A stretch of DNA of 64,000 bases. Origin: Oligoflexia bacterium (GTDB lineage Bacteria; Bdellovibrionota; UBA1018). Shown here piece after piece: positions 1-8,568 of the stretch; positions within the stretch are counted from its first letter, which is position 1, and each line of letters opens with the position of its first letter. The notes under the pieces are model-generated. The model ran no database searches and was not told where the DNA came from. It saw nothing but the letters and a program-made list of their open reading frames with translations. A program made the translations under genes and the position numbers. Location: positions 51,246 to 115,245 of the forward strand of contig JARLHE010000026.1 in assembly GCA_031292385.1 (NCBI GenBank). Reading direction: 5' to 3'.

Positions 1-171
1 TCTCTCGTTCAGGATATCCATCGCGTTTTTCGGAGCGGAGCTCAAATCTTCGTATTTCTTGTGGGCGCGGTAGGTGTAATGCCAATTACCCGCGCTTACG
101 ATCAGAAGAAACAATACCAGATACCAAAGCACCCAGCCCAAGTGCCAATGATTTGAATAATAGACTCCCAT
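1..171 (-). CDS. Small SHOCT-type membrane protein (3' part cut by window edge)
   Basis: The minus strand reads an open frame from ATG at 171 to the window edge (57 codons, no stop). Residues about 9-27 form one hydrophobic helix, followed by a basic stretch (HYTYRAHKKYEDL). The last visible residues, AMDILNERxx, match the opening of a SHOCT domain, a short C-terminal oligomerisation helix pair common at the end of small bacterial membrane proteins. An AGGAGG sequence six bases before the ATG supports the start. The rest of the SHOCT domain would lie left of the window. Function is not known for most SHOCT proteins and none is assigned here. Confidence 0.7.
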   Translation of the reverse strand, partial: MGVYYSNHWHLGWVLWYLVLFLLIVSAGNWHYTYRAHKKYEDLSSAPKNAMDILNER

Positions 172-252
172 CGCATCCCTCCTTGTGGGCGGCCTCAGCT
201 CTGATGAACCGCACTGCAAATCAGGCGCCGCGTGAGCGAGGGCCGGCCGCCA

Positions 253-723
253 TTAGAAAAGATGACGGCGGGAGAATTCCGACATTCTGCGCATGATTTG
301 GCGGATACGCTCGCGCCCATCCGGCCCCACGCGTTGCTCGCCGGCATGAGCCGGCCCGTAAAGGCCCAGCACCTTCTGCGCACAGCTCAGATCGCGGCAA
401 ACCTGCACGCCGACGCGCCGACGCGAGCTCGCCCAGGCGGTCAGCAAAGTAACCCCGTCACCGCCGCTCGTCGTATGGCACCATTCGCACATCTGCGCGA
501 CGGCCCCGCCGGAGGAGGCTTCGCGCTTGAAGACCACCCCGAGAGGCTTGCGCGGGTCCGCATCGGCGAAAAGCAGAAAAACGCGGCTACCGGACGTTTC
601 CGTCCAGGCAAGATAGTCCCGAACCACCAAAGGAAAGCGGATATCCTCCGGTAGCTCCACCGCGGCGCGCTCTTCGGGACGAAACGACGAAAGCAATTCA
701 GCGGGCGTGTTTATTTTAAACAT
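253..723 (-). CDS. FBP-type (elongation factor G-binding, treble-clef zinc finger) protein
   Basis: A 156-residue protein starting MFKINTPAELL. The central part carries CEWCHT about residue 79 and, some thirty residues later, VCRDLSC; these four cysteines are the pattern of the FBP C-terminal treble-clef zinc finger. Related Gram-positive proteins (FusB/FBP) bind elongation factor G and release it from stalled ribosomes. Most stand-alone homologues, like this one, have only the zinc-finger domain and no proven role. It is a single gene divergent from the carbonic anhydrase. A ribosome-associated function is inferred from family only; the domain call is fairly secure. Confidence 0.75.
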   Translation of the reverse strand: MFKINTPAELLSSFRPEERAAVELPEDIRFPLVVRDYLAWTETSGSRVFLLFADADPRKPLGVVFKREASSGGAVAQMCEWCHTTSGGDGVTLLTAWASSRRRVGVQVCRDLSCAQKVLGLYGPAHAGEQRVGPDGRERIRQIMRRMSEFSRRHLF

Positions 724-810
724 AGATCGAAAATATCATGTTTTGTAAGGATGCGTCCATGCCGCAGCGCGAATTGCCAACGCGGTATTTTTCTTATAGC
801 TGCTCCTTTT

Positions 811-1509
811 ATGAAAACTCTTTATCTGCCTCTATGGGTGGTTCTGTCGGCATCGTTAATCGCGGGTTGCGCTCAAGCGACCGTGAACGCGAAAGAGAAC
901 CCGACCTCCGCGATTTCGACATCCCCCCTACTTGAGCAGCTGAAGCAAGGCAATGAACGCTTCGTCCAGGGGGCGATGATTCATCCGAGACAAGACCCGC
1001 CCCGTCGCCAGGAGCTGGCGACCGCCCAATCCCCCCGCGCCATCGTTCTCTCGTGCAGCGATTCGCGCCTACCGCCCGAGATGATTTTCGACGCGGGCCT
1101 GGGCGATCTGTTCGTCGCGCGAGTCGCGGGCAACATCGCCGAACCCGCCACGCTGGCCAGCATAGAATACGCCGTCGCCCACTTTACGCCCGAGCTTCTC
1201 ATCGTCCTCGGACATGACTCGTGCGGAGCCGTGGATGCCGCCTTGCACGCCAAACCCGGGCAATCGTCGGGCTCCAGGGATCTCGACTTTCTTGTTTCCA
1301 CCCTACAATCCAACCTCCAGCGCGAGCATGTATCGCTGAAGCCGGAAAACTCCCTTCTCCGAAAACAAGTCGCGGGAAACGTGGATGCCGTCGCCGAGGA
1401 GCTCATCGAGCGGTCTTCCATCGTGCGTGACCGCGTTCACCAGGGTAAATTGCGCATTCTCCGCGCGATTTACGAATTAAAGAGCGGGCAGGTGGAATTT
1501 CTGGATTAA
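811..1509 (+). CDS. Exported lipoprotein beta-class carbonic anhydrase
   Basis: Catalyses reversible hydration of CO2 to bicarbonate. The active-site set of beta-carbonic anhydrases is visible: CSDSR (Cys, Asp, Arg) and GHDSCG (His and Cys), giving the Cys2His zinc site and the Asp-Arg dyad. The ATG at 811 gives 232 residues beginning with a clear type II signal peptide, lipobox LIAGC with Cys20. An upstream in-frame start (751) would bury that signal and is rejected. Most beta enzymes are cytosolic, so the lipoprotein signal places this one in the periplasm or on a membrane, where it could supply bicarbonate or buffer pH. It lies alone, divergent from the FBP gene. Confidence 0.88.
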   Translation: MKTLYLPLWVVLSASLIAGCAQATVNAKENPTSAISTSPLLEQLKQGNERFVQGAMIHPRQDPPRRQELATAQSPRAIVLSCSDSRLPPEMIFDAGLGDLFVARVAGNIAEPATLASIEYAVAHFTPELLIVLGHDSCGAVDAALHAKPGQSSGSRDLDFLVSTLQSNLQREHVSLKPENSLLRKQVAGNVDAVAEELIERSSIVRDRVHQGKLRILRAIYELKSGQVEFLD

Positions 1510-1517
1510 ATCCGGAT

Positions 1518-1979
1518 CTACCGGGGTCCTTTGAAGTCCATGGCTTCCCAGCAGTTCACGCTGCTATCGGGAATGACCGCGATCCCTTCGTCGGTGAAGA
1601 TCGGCGCGTAGCCGACTTGAGTGTCGAATTCGAGATAAGGGAAAGGCACTTGATCGGTTTGACTCTCGTCTTGGGCGACTTGATTGAACCATCGCTTGCA
1701 GTTCTCGGCATGACCGGCCGCGCCCGCCTCGATGTAATTATAAACCCAGAGACCGATCGGCTCGAACGCGCCCGGATTGTTCATGGGGTGAAACGAGTAA
1801 ACGATTTCATAAACGGAGAGAGGGGTGCCCTTGATATGAAGCTCCAGCTCACGAAAATGAATCGTCGTACCGGCGGCAAGATGCCATCCTGATGGGACGC
1901 TGGTTGCTTCAGCCCGCAACGAAAAACTACCTAAGAGAGCCCCTAGAAGAGCAACGACAAGCAAGACTCGCGTTCCCAT
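1518..1979 (-). CDS. Secreted protein of unknown function
   Basis: A 153-residue protein with a Sec signal peptide (hydrophobic residues 4-20, likely cleavage near LRAEA). The mature part has many aromatic residues and two cysteines (ENCKRWF and SVNCWEAMDF) that could form a disulfide in the periplasm. I recognise no family. It is convergent with the carbonic anhydrase, with 8 bases between the stops, and is not obviously in an operon. Its codon usage looks like that of its neighbours. Confidence 0.6.
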   Translation of the reverse strand: MGTRVLLVVALLGALLGSFSLRAEATSVPSGWHLAAGTTIHFRELELHIKGTPLSVYEIVYSFHPMNNPGAFEPIGLWVYNYIEAGAAGHAENCKRWFNQVAQDESQTDQVPFPYLEFDTQVGYAPIFTDEGIAVIPDSSVNCWEAMDFKGPR

Positions 1980-2073
1980 GTCTTAAGAATCGACAGGAAT
2001 CCATCGGTACTTGACTATTTTTATCTAAATTATAGATCATAATACCCGGTCGAAAAAGACACAGCCCGCGGCT

Positions 2074-2655
2074 CTATTGGGCTTCGTCCGCCTTATCCCA
2101 GATTACGTTGAATCTTTGCTGATAACGCGCAACGATTTCGGGCGCGCCGAGATAAATCTGATTCTCGTTATTCGAGCTCCGCGCATGATGAGTGTAGTTG
2201 AAAGAGCCGGTCTCGACTCTGTTTCCATCCACGATCGCGAACTTGTTATGCATGATACCGCGCTGATGACCGTAGCGAATCTGCGCGCCGGCCTTAATCA
2301 AAAGCGGAACCAAGCTATGCTTTCCTTTCGCCTGCTTGCGATCCACGAGAATACGGACCCTGATCTTCTTCGACGCGACCAGAAGCTCATGAACCAGCTG
2401 CTCCAAATTCAAATCGTAAATCGCCACATCGATCGATTGCCGGGCGGATTGAATGAACTTCACGAGCTTCACGTCGCAAGGCTCGTCGGGCGAAAAACAG
2501 ATTTCGTTATCCCGGGGCGGTTTCACCAGCGCATCGCTGATGCTTTGCGCGGCGGCGCTGACGATTGACTCCGACTTGGAGCGCGCCTCGGCCGAGGATG
2601 TGATTGCCGGGGGCGTGATCAGCAAGAACATGAAAACTGAAATCAAGACGCTCAT
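2074..2655 (-). CDS. Secreted phospholipase D-superfamily nuclease (Nuc-like, single HKD)
   Basis: A 193-residue protein with an N-terminal signal peptide (hydrophobic residues 2-17). It carries one HKD motif, HNKFAIVDG, followed by GSFNYT, the layout of the bacterial Nuc endonuclease branch of the phospholipase D superfamily, which dimerises to build one active site. IDVAIYDL before it is also typical of the fold. Family members hydrolyse phosphodiester bonds, usually DNA, through a phospho-histidine intermediate. Exported homologues degrade external DNA, which would suit nutrient scavenging. It follows the CHAD gene by 4 bases, so the two are probably co-transcribed. Confidence 0.82.
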   Translation of the reverse strand: MSVLISVFMFLLITPPAITSSAEARSKSESIVSAAAQSISDALVKPPRDNEICFSPDEPCDVKLVKFIQSARQSIDVAIYDLNLEQLVHELLVASKKIRVRILVDRKQAKGKHSLVPLLIKAGAQIRYGHQRGIMHNKFAIVDGNRVETGSFNYTHHARSSNNENQIYLGAPEIVARYQQRFNVIWDKADEAQ

Positions 2656-2659
2656 GAGC

Positions 2660-3508
2660 TCATAATTGACGCGAATCCGCTAAAAAAGACAATTCTTTTC
2701 CAAGCCGGTTTCCGCACTTCAGCGCGCGCTTAAGAAACTCTTTCCGCACCTCCCGCAGCTGCCGTGAAAGGCGGTCACGTTCAGGCGGAATCAGGCGGGC
2801 ATCCCCTTCAAGCAATTCGATCGCCGCATCCAAGTCGTGCAACCTTCCGAACTGGGTCTGATTCAAGACGGCCAGGCGCCTCAATTGCCGGATCTCGGTC
2901 GGCAAGACCGGCTTCATCAAATCCAGGACATAGCCCAAGCGCTTGGAACGCACCCGATACTTGTGCAAAAAACGCTCATCTCTCTTGTTTTTTTCGAGTT
3001 TCGAAGACATCGACTTCAAGCGCCTGCAATCCTTTCTGATCATCGCTTTCGCGCGCTTGGCGAGCGCCTTGCCCTTGATTCGCGAAAAGGGCGCCAGGAT
3101 CGCTCGCTGGGAGGATAGAACGAAACCGCGGGGCAGGTATCGATCCAGCGTAGCGGAGAGGCGCGCCTCGCGCTCCAAAAGAACACGTCCCCTTCGATGC
3201 ACCCAGTCCCGAAATTCGGGGCTGCTCAATTCCGGAGGCAAGACCTCGGGCAGAACCTCTTCGTCGCGGATGCCGCCAGTCGAGCCCAATAACTTTTTGA
3301 TCGTGACCAAGGTCGGCTCCACGCGAGCCTTTTTATCGACGGAGCGAAGAATGCGCGCCGAGGCCTCGATTCTTCGAAGGCCGATCCGAAAGACATGCAG
3401 GGCTTCCGCGTCCACAGGCCGGCTCTTCCGACCGCGACGAAGCGTTCTGACCGCCTTTTCCGCGTCATCGATTCTTTTCTCGATCCGTTTAAAAACTTTC
3501 TTCCTCAT
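2660..3508 (-). CDS. CHAD domain protein (polyphosphate-binding type)
   Basis: About 282 residues, almost entirely helical and very basic, with the repeated pattern of conserved His and basic residues that defines CHAD (HVFRIGLRRIEA near the start, HKYRVRSKRLGYVL in the second half, and LHDLDAAIELL). CHAD domains bind inorganic polyphosphate and are often found with polyphosphate-metabolism genes. None is visible here. An in-frame TTG three codons upstream (3517) could extend it; the ATG at 3508 is preferred. It is the first gene of a two-gene unit with the Nuc-like nuclease. Confidence 0.85.
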   Translation of the reverse strand: MRKKVFKRIEKRIDDAEKAVRTLRRGRKSRPVDAEALHVFRIGLRRIEASARILRSVDKKARVEPTLVTIKKLLGSTGGIRDEEVLPEVLPPELSSPEFRDWVHRRGRVLLEREARLSATLDRYLPRGFVLSSQRAILAPFSRIKGKALAKRAKAMIRKDCRRLKSMSSKLEKNKRDERFLHKYRVRSKRLGYVLDLMKPVLPTEIRQLRRLAVLNQTQFGRLHDLDAAIELLEGDARLIPPERDRLSRQLREVRKEFLKRALKCGNRLGKELSFLADSRQL

Positions 3509-3634
3509 GAAAGCCAAAACTCATCGCACAAAAAGTGCCACCGCTGAGCGCGCCCGATGCGCATCGTTATAACGCGAGGCGAAGACGAAACCCTCCCTAC
3601 CTCGTCATCGGGAACTGTGATATTCATCGAAGTC

Positions 3635-4024
3635 ATGAAGCTCGCTCGAGTCCAATTTGGCCCCGGAAAAGTCAGTCAAAAGATCCAGATCGGGTCATTT
3701 ACGCTCGCCGCCGACGTCACCCAGGCGGAAGGCGGCGAGGATACCGCGCCGTCCCCTCATGATTATCTGGGCGCCGCCCTGGGCGCCTGCACCTCAATGA
3801 CTCTCAGGATGTACGCCGCCCGCAAAGCATGGCCGGTCGAGGACGTCATCACGGAGATCACGCTCAATCAAGAAGACGGCGTCTCGAAATTCGAGCGTAA
3901 AATCCGGCTCATCGGTCCTTTAAACGAGGAGCAGAGAAAAAGGCTCCTCGAAATTGCTGAACATTGTCCGGTGCATAAGACGCTTAAAGGCAAAATCGAG
4001 ATCCAGACCGCGCTCGAGCCCTAA
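3635..4024 (+). CDS. OsmC/Ohr family thiol peroxidase-like protein
   Basis: A 129-residue protein in the OsmC fold. The two redox cysteines of the family are present: GACTSMTLRMYA and, about 55 residues later, CPVHKTL. OsmC proteins reduce organic hydroperoxides with these cysteines. This short form (no Ohr-specific features) resembles the YhfA/OsmC-like group, whose substrate is often unknown. The ATG at 3635 is chosen because the family normally begins with a strand like MKLARVQF; an upstream frame from 3557 adds 26 residues without homology. It precedes the helicase gene on the same strand with a 61-base gap. Confidence 0.82.
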   Translation: MKLARVQFGPGKVSQKIQIGSFTLAADVTQAEGGEDTAPSPHDYLGAALGACTSMTLRMYAARKAWPVEDVITEITLNQEDGVSKFERKIRLIGPLNEEQRKRLLEIAEHCPVHKTLKGKIEIQTALEP

Positions 4025-4085
4025 ATAATCACGATTTCTGAAGTTCTTGCTGGTACTTATGCTGCGCTGCATATATAGTCCCGCT

Positions 4086-5366
4086 ATGACCGGATTTAGC
4101 AAACTGAACTTATTGCCGCCCATCTTAAAGGCGGTTCACGCCGAAGGTTACGAAAACCCCACCCCGATCCAGCAGCAAGCGATCCCGAAGATCTTGGAGC
4201 GAAGGGATATTTTGGGTTGCGCGCAAACCGGCACCGGAAAAACGGCGGCCTTCGCGTTGCCGATTCTCCACATCCTGACCGAAAACGATGCCCGGGCGCT
4301 TTATAAGACGCAGGGCCCCTCGCCGCGAGATATTCGCGTGCTCGTACTCACCCCCACGCGCGAGCTTGCTTCGCAAATCGGGGAAAGCTTCGACCGCTAT
4401 GGCAATGGCTTGGGCCTTCGCAACACCGTTATCTTCGGAGGAGTAGGTCAAAACCCGCAAGTCGCGACCCTGCGTCGCGGCGTCGACATCGTGGTCGCCA
4501 CGCCAGGACGCCTTCTGGATCTGATTCAGCAACGCCTGGTGCGCCTGAATGGCCTCGAGATTTTCGTTCTCGATGAAGCCGATCGCATGCTCGACATGGG
4601 GTTCATTCACGACGTCCGGAAAATCATCGGGCACCTCCCGAAGCGCCGTCAGACCCTCTTTTTCTCGGCCACGATGCCGCCCGAGATCAGCAAGCTCGCA
4701 CATCAGATCCTGCACGAGCCCCATCGCATCGAAATCACTCCGGTCGCCACGACGGCCGAGCGGATCGAGCAATCCGTTTACCATGTGCCGAGCAACCAGA
4801 AGACTGCCCTGCTCATCCAGTTATTGAAAAGCCCCGCAATCGAGCGCGCGATCGTTTTCACGCGGACCAAACGTGATGCGAACCGCGTGGCGGAAAAACT
4901 CACCGCGGCCTCGATCGGCGCGGCCGCGATTCACGGAAACAAATCGCAAGGCGCGCGCGAGCGCGCGCTCGAGGACATCAAAACCGGGCGTCTTCGAGTC
5001 CTGGTCGCGACCGATATCGCCGCCCGCGGCATCGACATCGACCGGGTGACCCATGTTTTCAATTACGACGTGCACAACGTCCCGGAAAGCTACGTTCATC
5101 GGATCGGCCGAACGGCGCGCGCGGGCAATAAAGGCCTGGCCATTTCGTTTTGCGCCCCGGAAGAGCGCTCGTTTCTTTCGAGCATCGAGCGCCTGATCCG
5201 CAAACGCCCGGTGGTAATGCAAACTCCCGAGCAACTCCCGGTCGAAAAGCGCGGAGGTGGCGGAGGTGGCGGAGGAGGCGGAGGCAGAAGCCAGCAACCG
5301 AGACGCCAGGGCCGGTGGCAGACAGCCCCGCGCTCGGGAAGAGGTCCGGGAGAGAAGAGATTCTGA
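4086..5366 (+). CDS. rhlE: DEAD-box ATP-dependent RNA helicase, RhlE type
   Basis: Unwinds short RNA duplexes with ATP, in ribosome assembly or RNA decay. All core motifs are visible: Q motif [10 protein letters not shown] (21-30), Walker A AQTGTGKT (46-53), PTRELA, TPGRL, DEAD, SAT, ARGIDI and [10 protein letters not shown]. The 426 residues end in a glycine-rich run of eleven glycines and an Arg-rich tail, as in RhlE proteins, which use such tails to hold RNA. The ATG at 4086 is preferred to one 39 bases earlier because it starts with the usual MTGFSKLNL. The stop TGA overlaps the ATG of the next small gene (TGATG). Confidence 0.93.
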   Translation: MTGFSKLNLLPPILKAVHAEGYENPTPIQQQAIPKILERRDILGCAQTGTGKTAAFALPILHILTENDARALYKTQGPSPRDIRVLVLTPTRELASQIGESFDRYGNGLGLRNTVIFGGVGQNPQVATLRRGVDIVVATPGRLLDLIQQRLVRLNGLEIFVLDEADRMLDMGFIHDVRKIIGHLPKRRQTLFFSATMPPEISKLAHQILHEPHRIEITPVATTAERIEQSVYHVPSNQKTALLIQLLKSPAIERAIVFTRTKRDANRVAEKLTAASIGAAAIHGNKSQGARERALEDIKTGRLRVLVATDIAARGIDIDRVTHVFNYDVHNVPESYVHRIGRTARAGNKGLAISFCAPEERSFLSSIERLIRKRPVVMQTPEQLPVEKRGGGGGGGGGGGRSQQPRRQGRWQTAPRSGRGPGEKRF

Positions 5367-5569
5367 TGCACGCCTCGACTCCGACTAACAGCGCGATCAT
5401 CAAAAAAATCGTCGAGGTCAACCCAGAGCTCAGCGTCTTCGAAGTGATGCAAATCGTGCGTCAGTCGGTGCAAGCGCTGGGGCCTTCGGCGGGCGAGGAT
5501 TTCGCCCATATTGAAGTGATCGACGAACAAATGGCGCTCTCGCTCGCGCGACAGACTTTGTACTCTTAA
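5366..5569 (+). CDS. Small conserved-looking acidic protein coupled to rhlE
   Basis: A 67-residue soluble protein that starts at the ATG inside the TGATG overlap with the helicase stop, a typical sign of translational coupling. The sequence (IIKKIVEVNPELSVFEVMQI, then an acidic C-terminus) predicts two or three amphipathic helices and no membrane segment. I recognise no family. Coupling to a helicase suggests a role in RNA metabolism or as a helicase partner, but this is inference from position. The last four bases overlap the stop of the convergent ATP-grasp gene. Confidence 0.6.
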   Translation: MHASTPTNSAIIKKIVEVNPELSVFEVMQIVRQSVQALGPSAGEDFAHIEVIDEQMALSLARQTLYS

Positions 5570-7362
5570 GGCGCAATGGACGGCGCGGAGGTGAGCGCAT
5601 GCGCCAGATTTCTCTCCACGCAGGGCACGCTCACGTGAACGGAGCCCTTGCGGGTCACCACGATGGCCACTTCACGGCCATTGGAACTTAAGTTCACTTT
5701 GCCATCCCCCTCGATCGGCAACGCCCGTCCCCAGGGAGTCGCCGAAACATACACGCCTTTGGGATCCACCGCCGAGATCATCCGGATATCGACGATTTTT
5801 CCGTCCATCACCGATAAATGAGTGAATTTCTGAACGATGTAACGATCGGGCTCCGCTAATATCTTAGCGCGCACGGCGGCGAATTCCTCTTTCGGGATTT
5901 TCGCGCCGACCCAAACCGAATCGCCCCCGCGCCCATCGACCGCCTTGATGACGTACTGCTCGGGATTCTTGAACACTTGAGCCAGAAGTCGCTGATCAAC
6001 CGCTCCGTCGGGTTTCAGAAATTTTTCCGTGGGGATGTTTTTGATGACCGGTTCCTCTTTTAGATAATGGCGAACCAGGTCGTCGACATACACATAGAAC
6101 TCTTTGTCGCCGATGAAATCCACTCCCGGAGAATAATTCGCGGCCACTTTTCCGGAAAAAATCGCATCCAATAATCCGGGCGCCTGGAAACGCATGTCAT
6201 CCACGTCGTTGCTCATAGTCGAGCGATCCAGCGCCGCTTTCAGCTTCTTGAGATTCACTTGGCCGCTTGAGGGGTCCGGGACCAACGCGGCTTCGATCCG
6301 AGCTCTGGCCGCCGGCTTGATCCCCTTCTCTCGAATATGGGCGACAGCCTCCTCGATGAGCGCGCGCTCGCGTGAGGCGGGGTTATGGCTGTCCATTCCC
6401 GCATGTTCGCCATTCAGAATAATGTAGCCCACGGACGAGCGAACCGACATTTTGGAGGCACCGATCTTCTCTTCCAGAAAAAGCCCGTCCCGAGTCGCCA
6501 CCAGTTTCTTTTTGGTGAACGGCGTCACCACATCGACGCCGCGATTCGCGAAGATCGCCTTGAGGCGATCATCCTCGTGATCCGGATACGGAGGAACCAT
6601 GTAAAGGACAACCCGGCCGTTCGGCGGCTTCCGCAGGGAGCGAAATCGGGTGACCAGCTCGTCGTAGAATTTCTCGGGTGAATCAACCGCCTCGAGCCGA
6701 TCTCGGTATTCCGGCATGCGGTCCAGCAGGATCTCACGCGCGCGGATCAAATCACCCGGCCCGCCGATGTAACCCGGATTATCCTCGACCACCCGCCAGT
6801 GGCCTTGCTGATCACGAATGATGTCCGGACCATAGGGAAAGGAGATGGACTCCGGATTGACTCGCCCGACATATGAGCTTTCATGCGCCCGCGCGACGAT
6901 CCGCTCCAGCACGGGCCTGGGTATGACCTGGGTGATACTGGCCCAATTGCCCGCGTAGTAATCCTGCAACAAACGCCGGAGCGCGGTCCCTCTCTGCTCT
7001 ACGCCGTATTTCAGCTCCTGGTACTCGCTCTCGCTGAGCATCCGAGGCAGCGGATCGAGCGCATTGTCGCCTTGGAAGTCTTTTCTTGAATCCTTAAGGA
7101 ATTGAGCTTCTTGGCCGGATTTCTTAAAGGATTGATAGATAGGATAGATATCCTCGTAAACTGGGCGTAACTGGCCCTGGGAGTCGAAAATTTCATCGTA
7201 GTAAGCATTTGCCTGGGATGGTGCCTGGGATGGTGCCTGGGATGCCGCCTGCGACTGCGACGGCTGCGCGTGAACAGAAAGAGCCGGACTGCCCGCAAGG
7301 GCCAGCCCCAAGGCTAACAGCGGTAAAAATTTGACTCTTCCGAGTTTTCTTAAGAGGCCCAC
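5566..7362 (-). CDS. Circularly permuted ATP-grasp type 2 protein with a signal peptide
   Basis: A 598-residue protein whose mature part matches the circularly permuted ATP-grasp family (DUF404/DUF407): YDEIFDSQGQLRPVYEDIYP at the start, GPDIIRDQQGHWRVVEDNPG in the middle and YVIKAVDGRGGDSVWVG as nucleotide-binding part. These enzymes are thought to ligate amines or peptides with ATP. Oddly, residues 1-32 form a textbook Sec signal peptide ending in VHA|Q, then a Ser-Gln-Ala-Pro repeat linker, so the enzyme appears exported where ATP is scarce. The start is GTG at 7362. It is the last gene of the exopolysaccharide operon (30-base gap), which suggests modification of the polymer or cell wall. 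The usual partner genes (alpha-E, transglutaminase) are absent. Confidence 0.85.
   Translation of the reverse strand: MGLLRKLGRVKFLPLLALGLALAGSPALSVHAQPSQSQAASQAPSQAPSQANAYYDEIFDSQGQLRPVYEDIYPIYQSFKKSGQEAQFLKDSRKDFQGDNALDPLPRMLSESEYQELKYGVEQRGTALRRLLQDYYAGNWASITQVIPRPVLERIVARAHESSYVGRVNPESISFPYGPDIIRDQQGHWRVVEDNPGYIGGPGDLIRAREILLDRMPEYRDRLEAVDSPEKFYDELVTRFRSLRKPPNGRVVLYMVPPYPDHEDDRLKAIFANRGVDVVTPFTKKKLVATRDGLFLEEKIGASKMSVRSSVGYIILNGEHAGMDSHNPASRERALIEEAVAHIREKGIKPAARARIEAALVPDPSSGQVNLKKLKAALDRSTMSNDVDDMRFQAPGLLDAIFSGKVAANYSPGVDFIGDKEFYVYVDDLVRHYLKEEPVIKNIPTEKFLKPDGAVDQRLLAQVFKNPEQYVIKAVDGRGGDSVWVGAKIPKEEFAAVRAKILAEPDRYIVQKFTHLSVMDGKIVDIRMISAVDPKGVYVSATPWGRALPIEGDGKVNLSSNGREVAIVVTRKGSVHVSVPCVERNLAHALTSAPSIAP
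7211..7246. repeat. 12-bp tandem repeat, about 3 copies
   Basis: Three copies of the 12-base unit GCCTGGGATGGT (the third ends in CC) lie inside the ATP-grasp gene just after its signal peptide. On the coding strand they encode the repeated linker Ser-Gln-Ala-Pro. A unit of 12 bases changes length in frame, so slippage would only lengthen or shorten the linker. Confidence 0.85.
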
Positions 7363-7392
7363 TCTCCGCTATCGGAAAATCGGGAACTTACT

Positions 7393-8568
7393 TCAGGCGA
7401 AAATGCGTCGTACCTTATCGGCGATGACGCGCGAGTCGTATTGCGGCTTCATCACCGCGAAGGCCGAAGCCCCAAGCGCCTTAAGCGAGTCAAATGAGGC
7501 TTGTTCAAGGACCTTCACCCAATCCTCGACCGACTCGGCTCTCAAGAACGAGGCCCCAGCCACGAGCGGACATCCCTCCACGCCAAGCGAAGTGCTGATG
7601 CACGGGACGGCAAACCGCGAAGCCTCGATCGCTTTGACGCGGGTACCGCTGCCAAAGAACAAGGGCACGATCGCCGCATCGATTCCTTCATAAAAAGAAT
7701 CCACCGATGCGACGGGCCCGAGAATTTCAAGCCTGGGCAGCTGGCGATACCGCTCCAGCCAGCTCGCGTCTCCGCTGCCGGCCACTTTCAGCGTAAGCTC
7801 AGGTCGCTTCTCCGCGACCTGAGCCCAAACTTTCGACAAAAACCATTCCAACCCCTGTCGATTCGGAAGCCAATCCAGGCGCCCGACAAACCCCAGGCAA
7901 TGGCTGCTTTTCCGGGGCGGGAGCGATTCCGGAAAATCCTGGCCGATGCGAATCACTTCGCTGCGGATCGCCGGAGAAAGGGCCTGAAAAAGGCTCGCGT
8001 CGTCCGAAGACACGGGAAAGACAAAATCACAAAGGCTCAAAATCGAGCTTTCAATTTTTTTCACCAACGCTGCCTGGTGCTTCAATGCCAGGCGCTTAAA
8101 GAAGCCCTGAGCTTCGGCGGTTCTCTCCCAGAGCGAATACTCGGCGTTATGCGCGCGGTACACGAGACGGGCGCTGGTTTTCGCTCCGCTCTTCAAAAAA
8201 GGAACGGCCGCATGGGCCCCGTCAAAGACGATCCAATCCCAATCCATGGCGGAAACCGCCGACTTGACCTCATTCCGCAGGCTGGAGGACGCGAACGAAG
8301 AAAACGTCACGGGAACCCATGGCCGCACGAGTAACCGAAACGCAAGCGAACCTCGAGGGCGGGGCCGTCTCAAAACCCGTACCGTGCAACGGTCCAAAAC
8401 GGAGATCGCCGGTGAAGGCTCTTCTTCCGGCAGGATCGCGAGCAGATGGATCTCGAAATCATTTTGAAGATACCGCAGCAGCTGAAAGGTCGCGATCTTC
8501 GCGCCATCGTTCGCGGGCTCCGGCCAACGAGGCGAAATCCAGAGTATCTTTTTCGTTTCGGCCTTCAT
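7393..8568 (-). CDS. Glycosyltransferase, GT4 family (GT-B fold)
   Basis: A 391-residue cytosolic enzyme that would add a sugar from a nucleotide donor to the lipid-linked repeat unit. It begins KKILWISPRWPEPANDGAKI, the usual GT4 acceptor-side start. The C-terminal half has the donor-binding region: LGFVGRLDWLPN, then IVPLFFGSGTRVKAIEASRF where the conserved Glu lies, and CISTSLGVEG. The ATG overlaps the stop of the polymerase-hydrolase gene by four bases (8565-8568), so it is translated in the same operon. Donor and acceptor cannot be told from sequence. Confidence 0.87.
   Translation of the reverse strand: MKAETKKILWISPRWPEPANDGAKIATFQLLRYLQNDFEIHLLAILPEEEPSPAISVLDRCTVRVLRRPRPRGSLAFRLLVRPWVPVTFSSFASSSLRNEVKSAVSAMDWDWIVFDGAHAAVPFLKSGAKTSARLVYRAHNAEYSLWERTAEAQGFFKRLALKHQAALVKKIESSILSLCDFVFPVSSDDASLFQALSPAIRSEVIRIGQDFPESLPPRKSSHCLGFVGRLDWLPNRQGLEWFLSKVWAQVAEKRPELTLKVAGSGDASWLERYRQLPRLEILGPVASVDSFYEGIDAAIVPLFFGSGTRVKAIEASRFAVPCISTSLGVEGCPLVAGASFLRAESVEDWVKVLEQASFDSLKALGASAFAVMKPQYDSRVIADKVRRIFA

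Noticed and set aside
2011..2037. TTGACT and TATAGAT near 2011-2037 as promoter.
   Set aside because: Spacing about 14 bases and wrong direction for the adjacent genes.
7211..7246. Possible CRISPR-like repeat.
   Set aside because: Units of 12 bases in direct contact with no spacers and inside a reading frame; simple tandem repeat. No CRISPR was found in the window.
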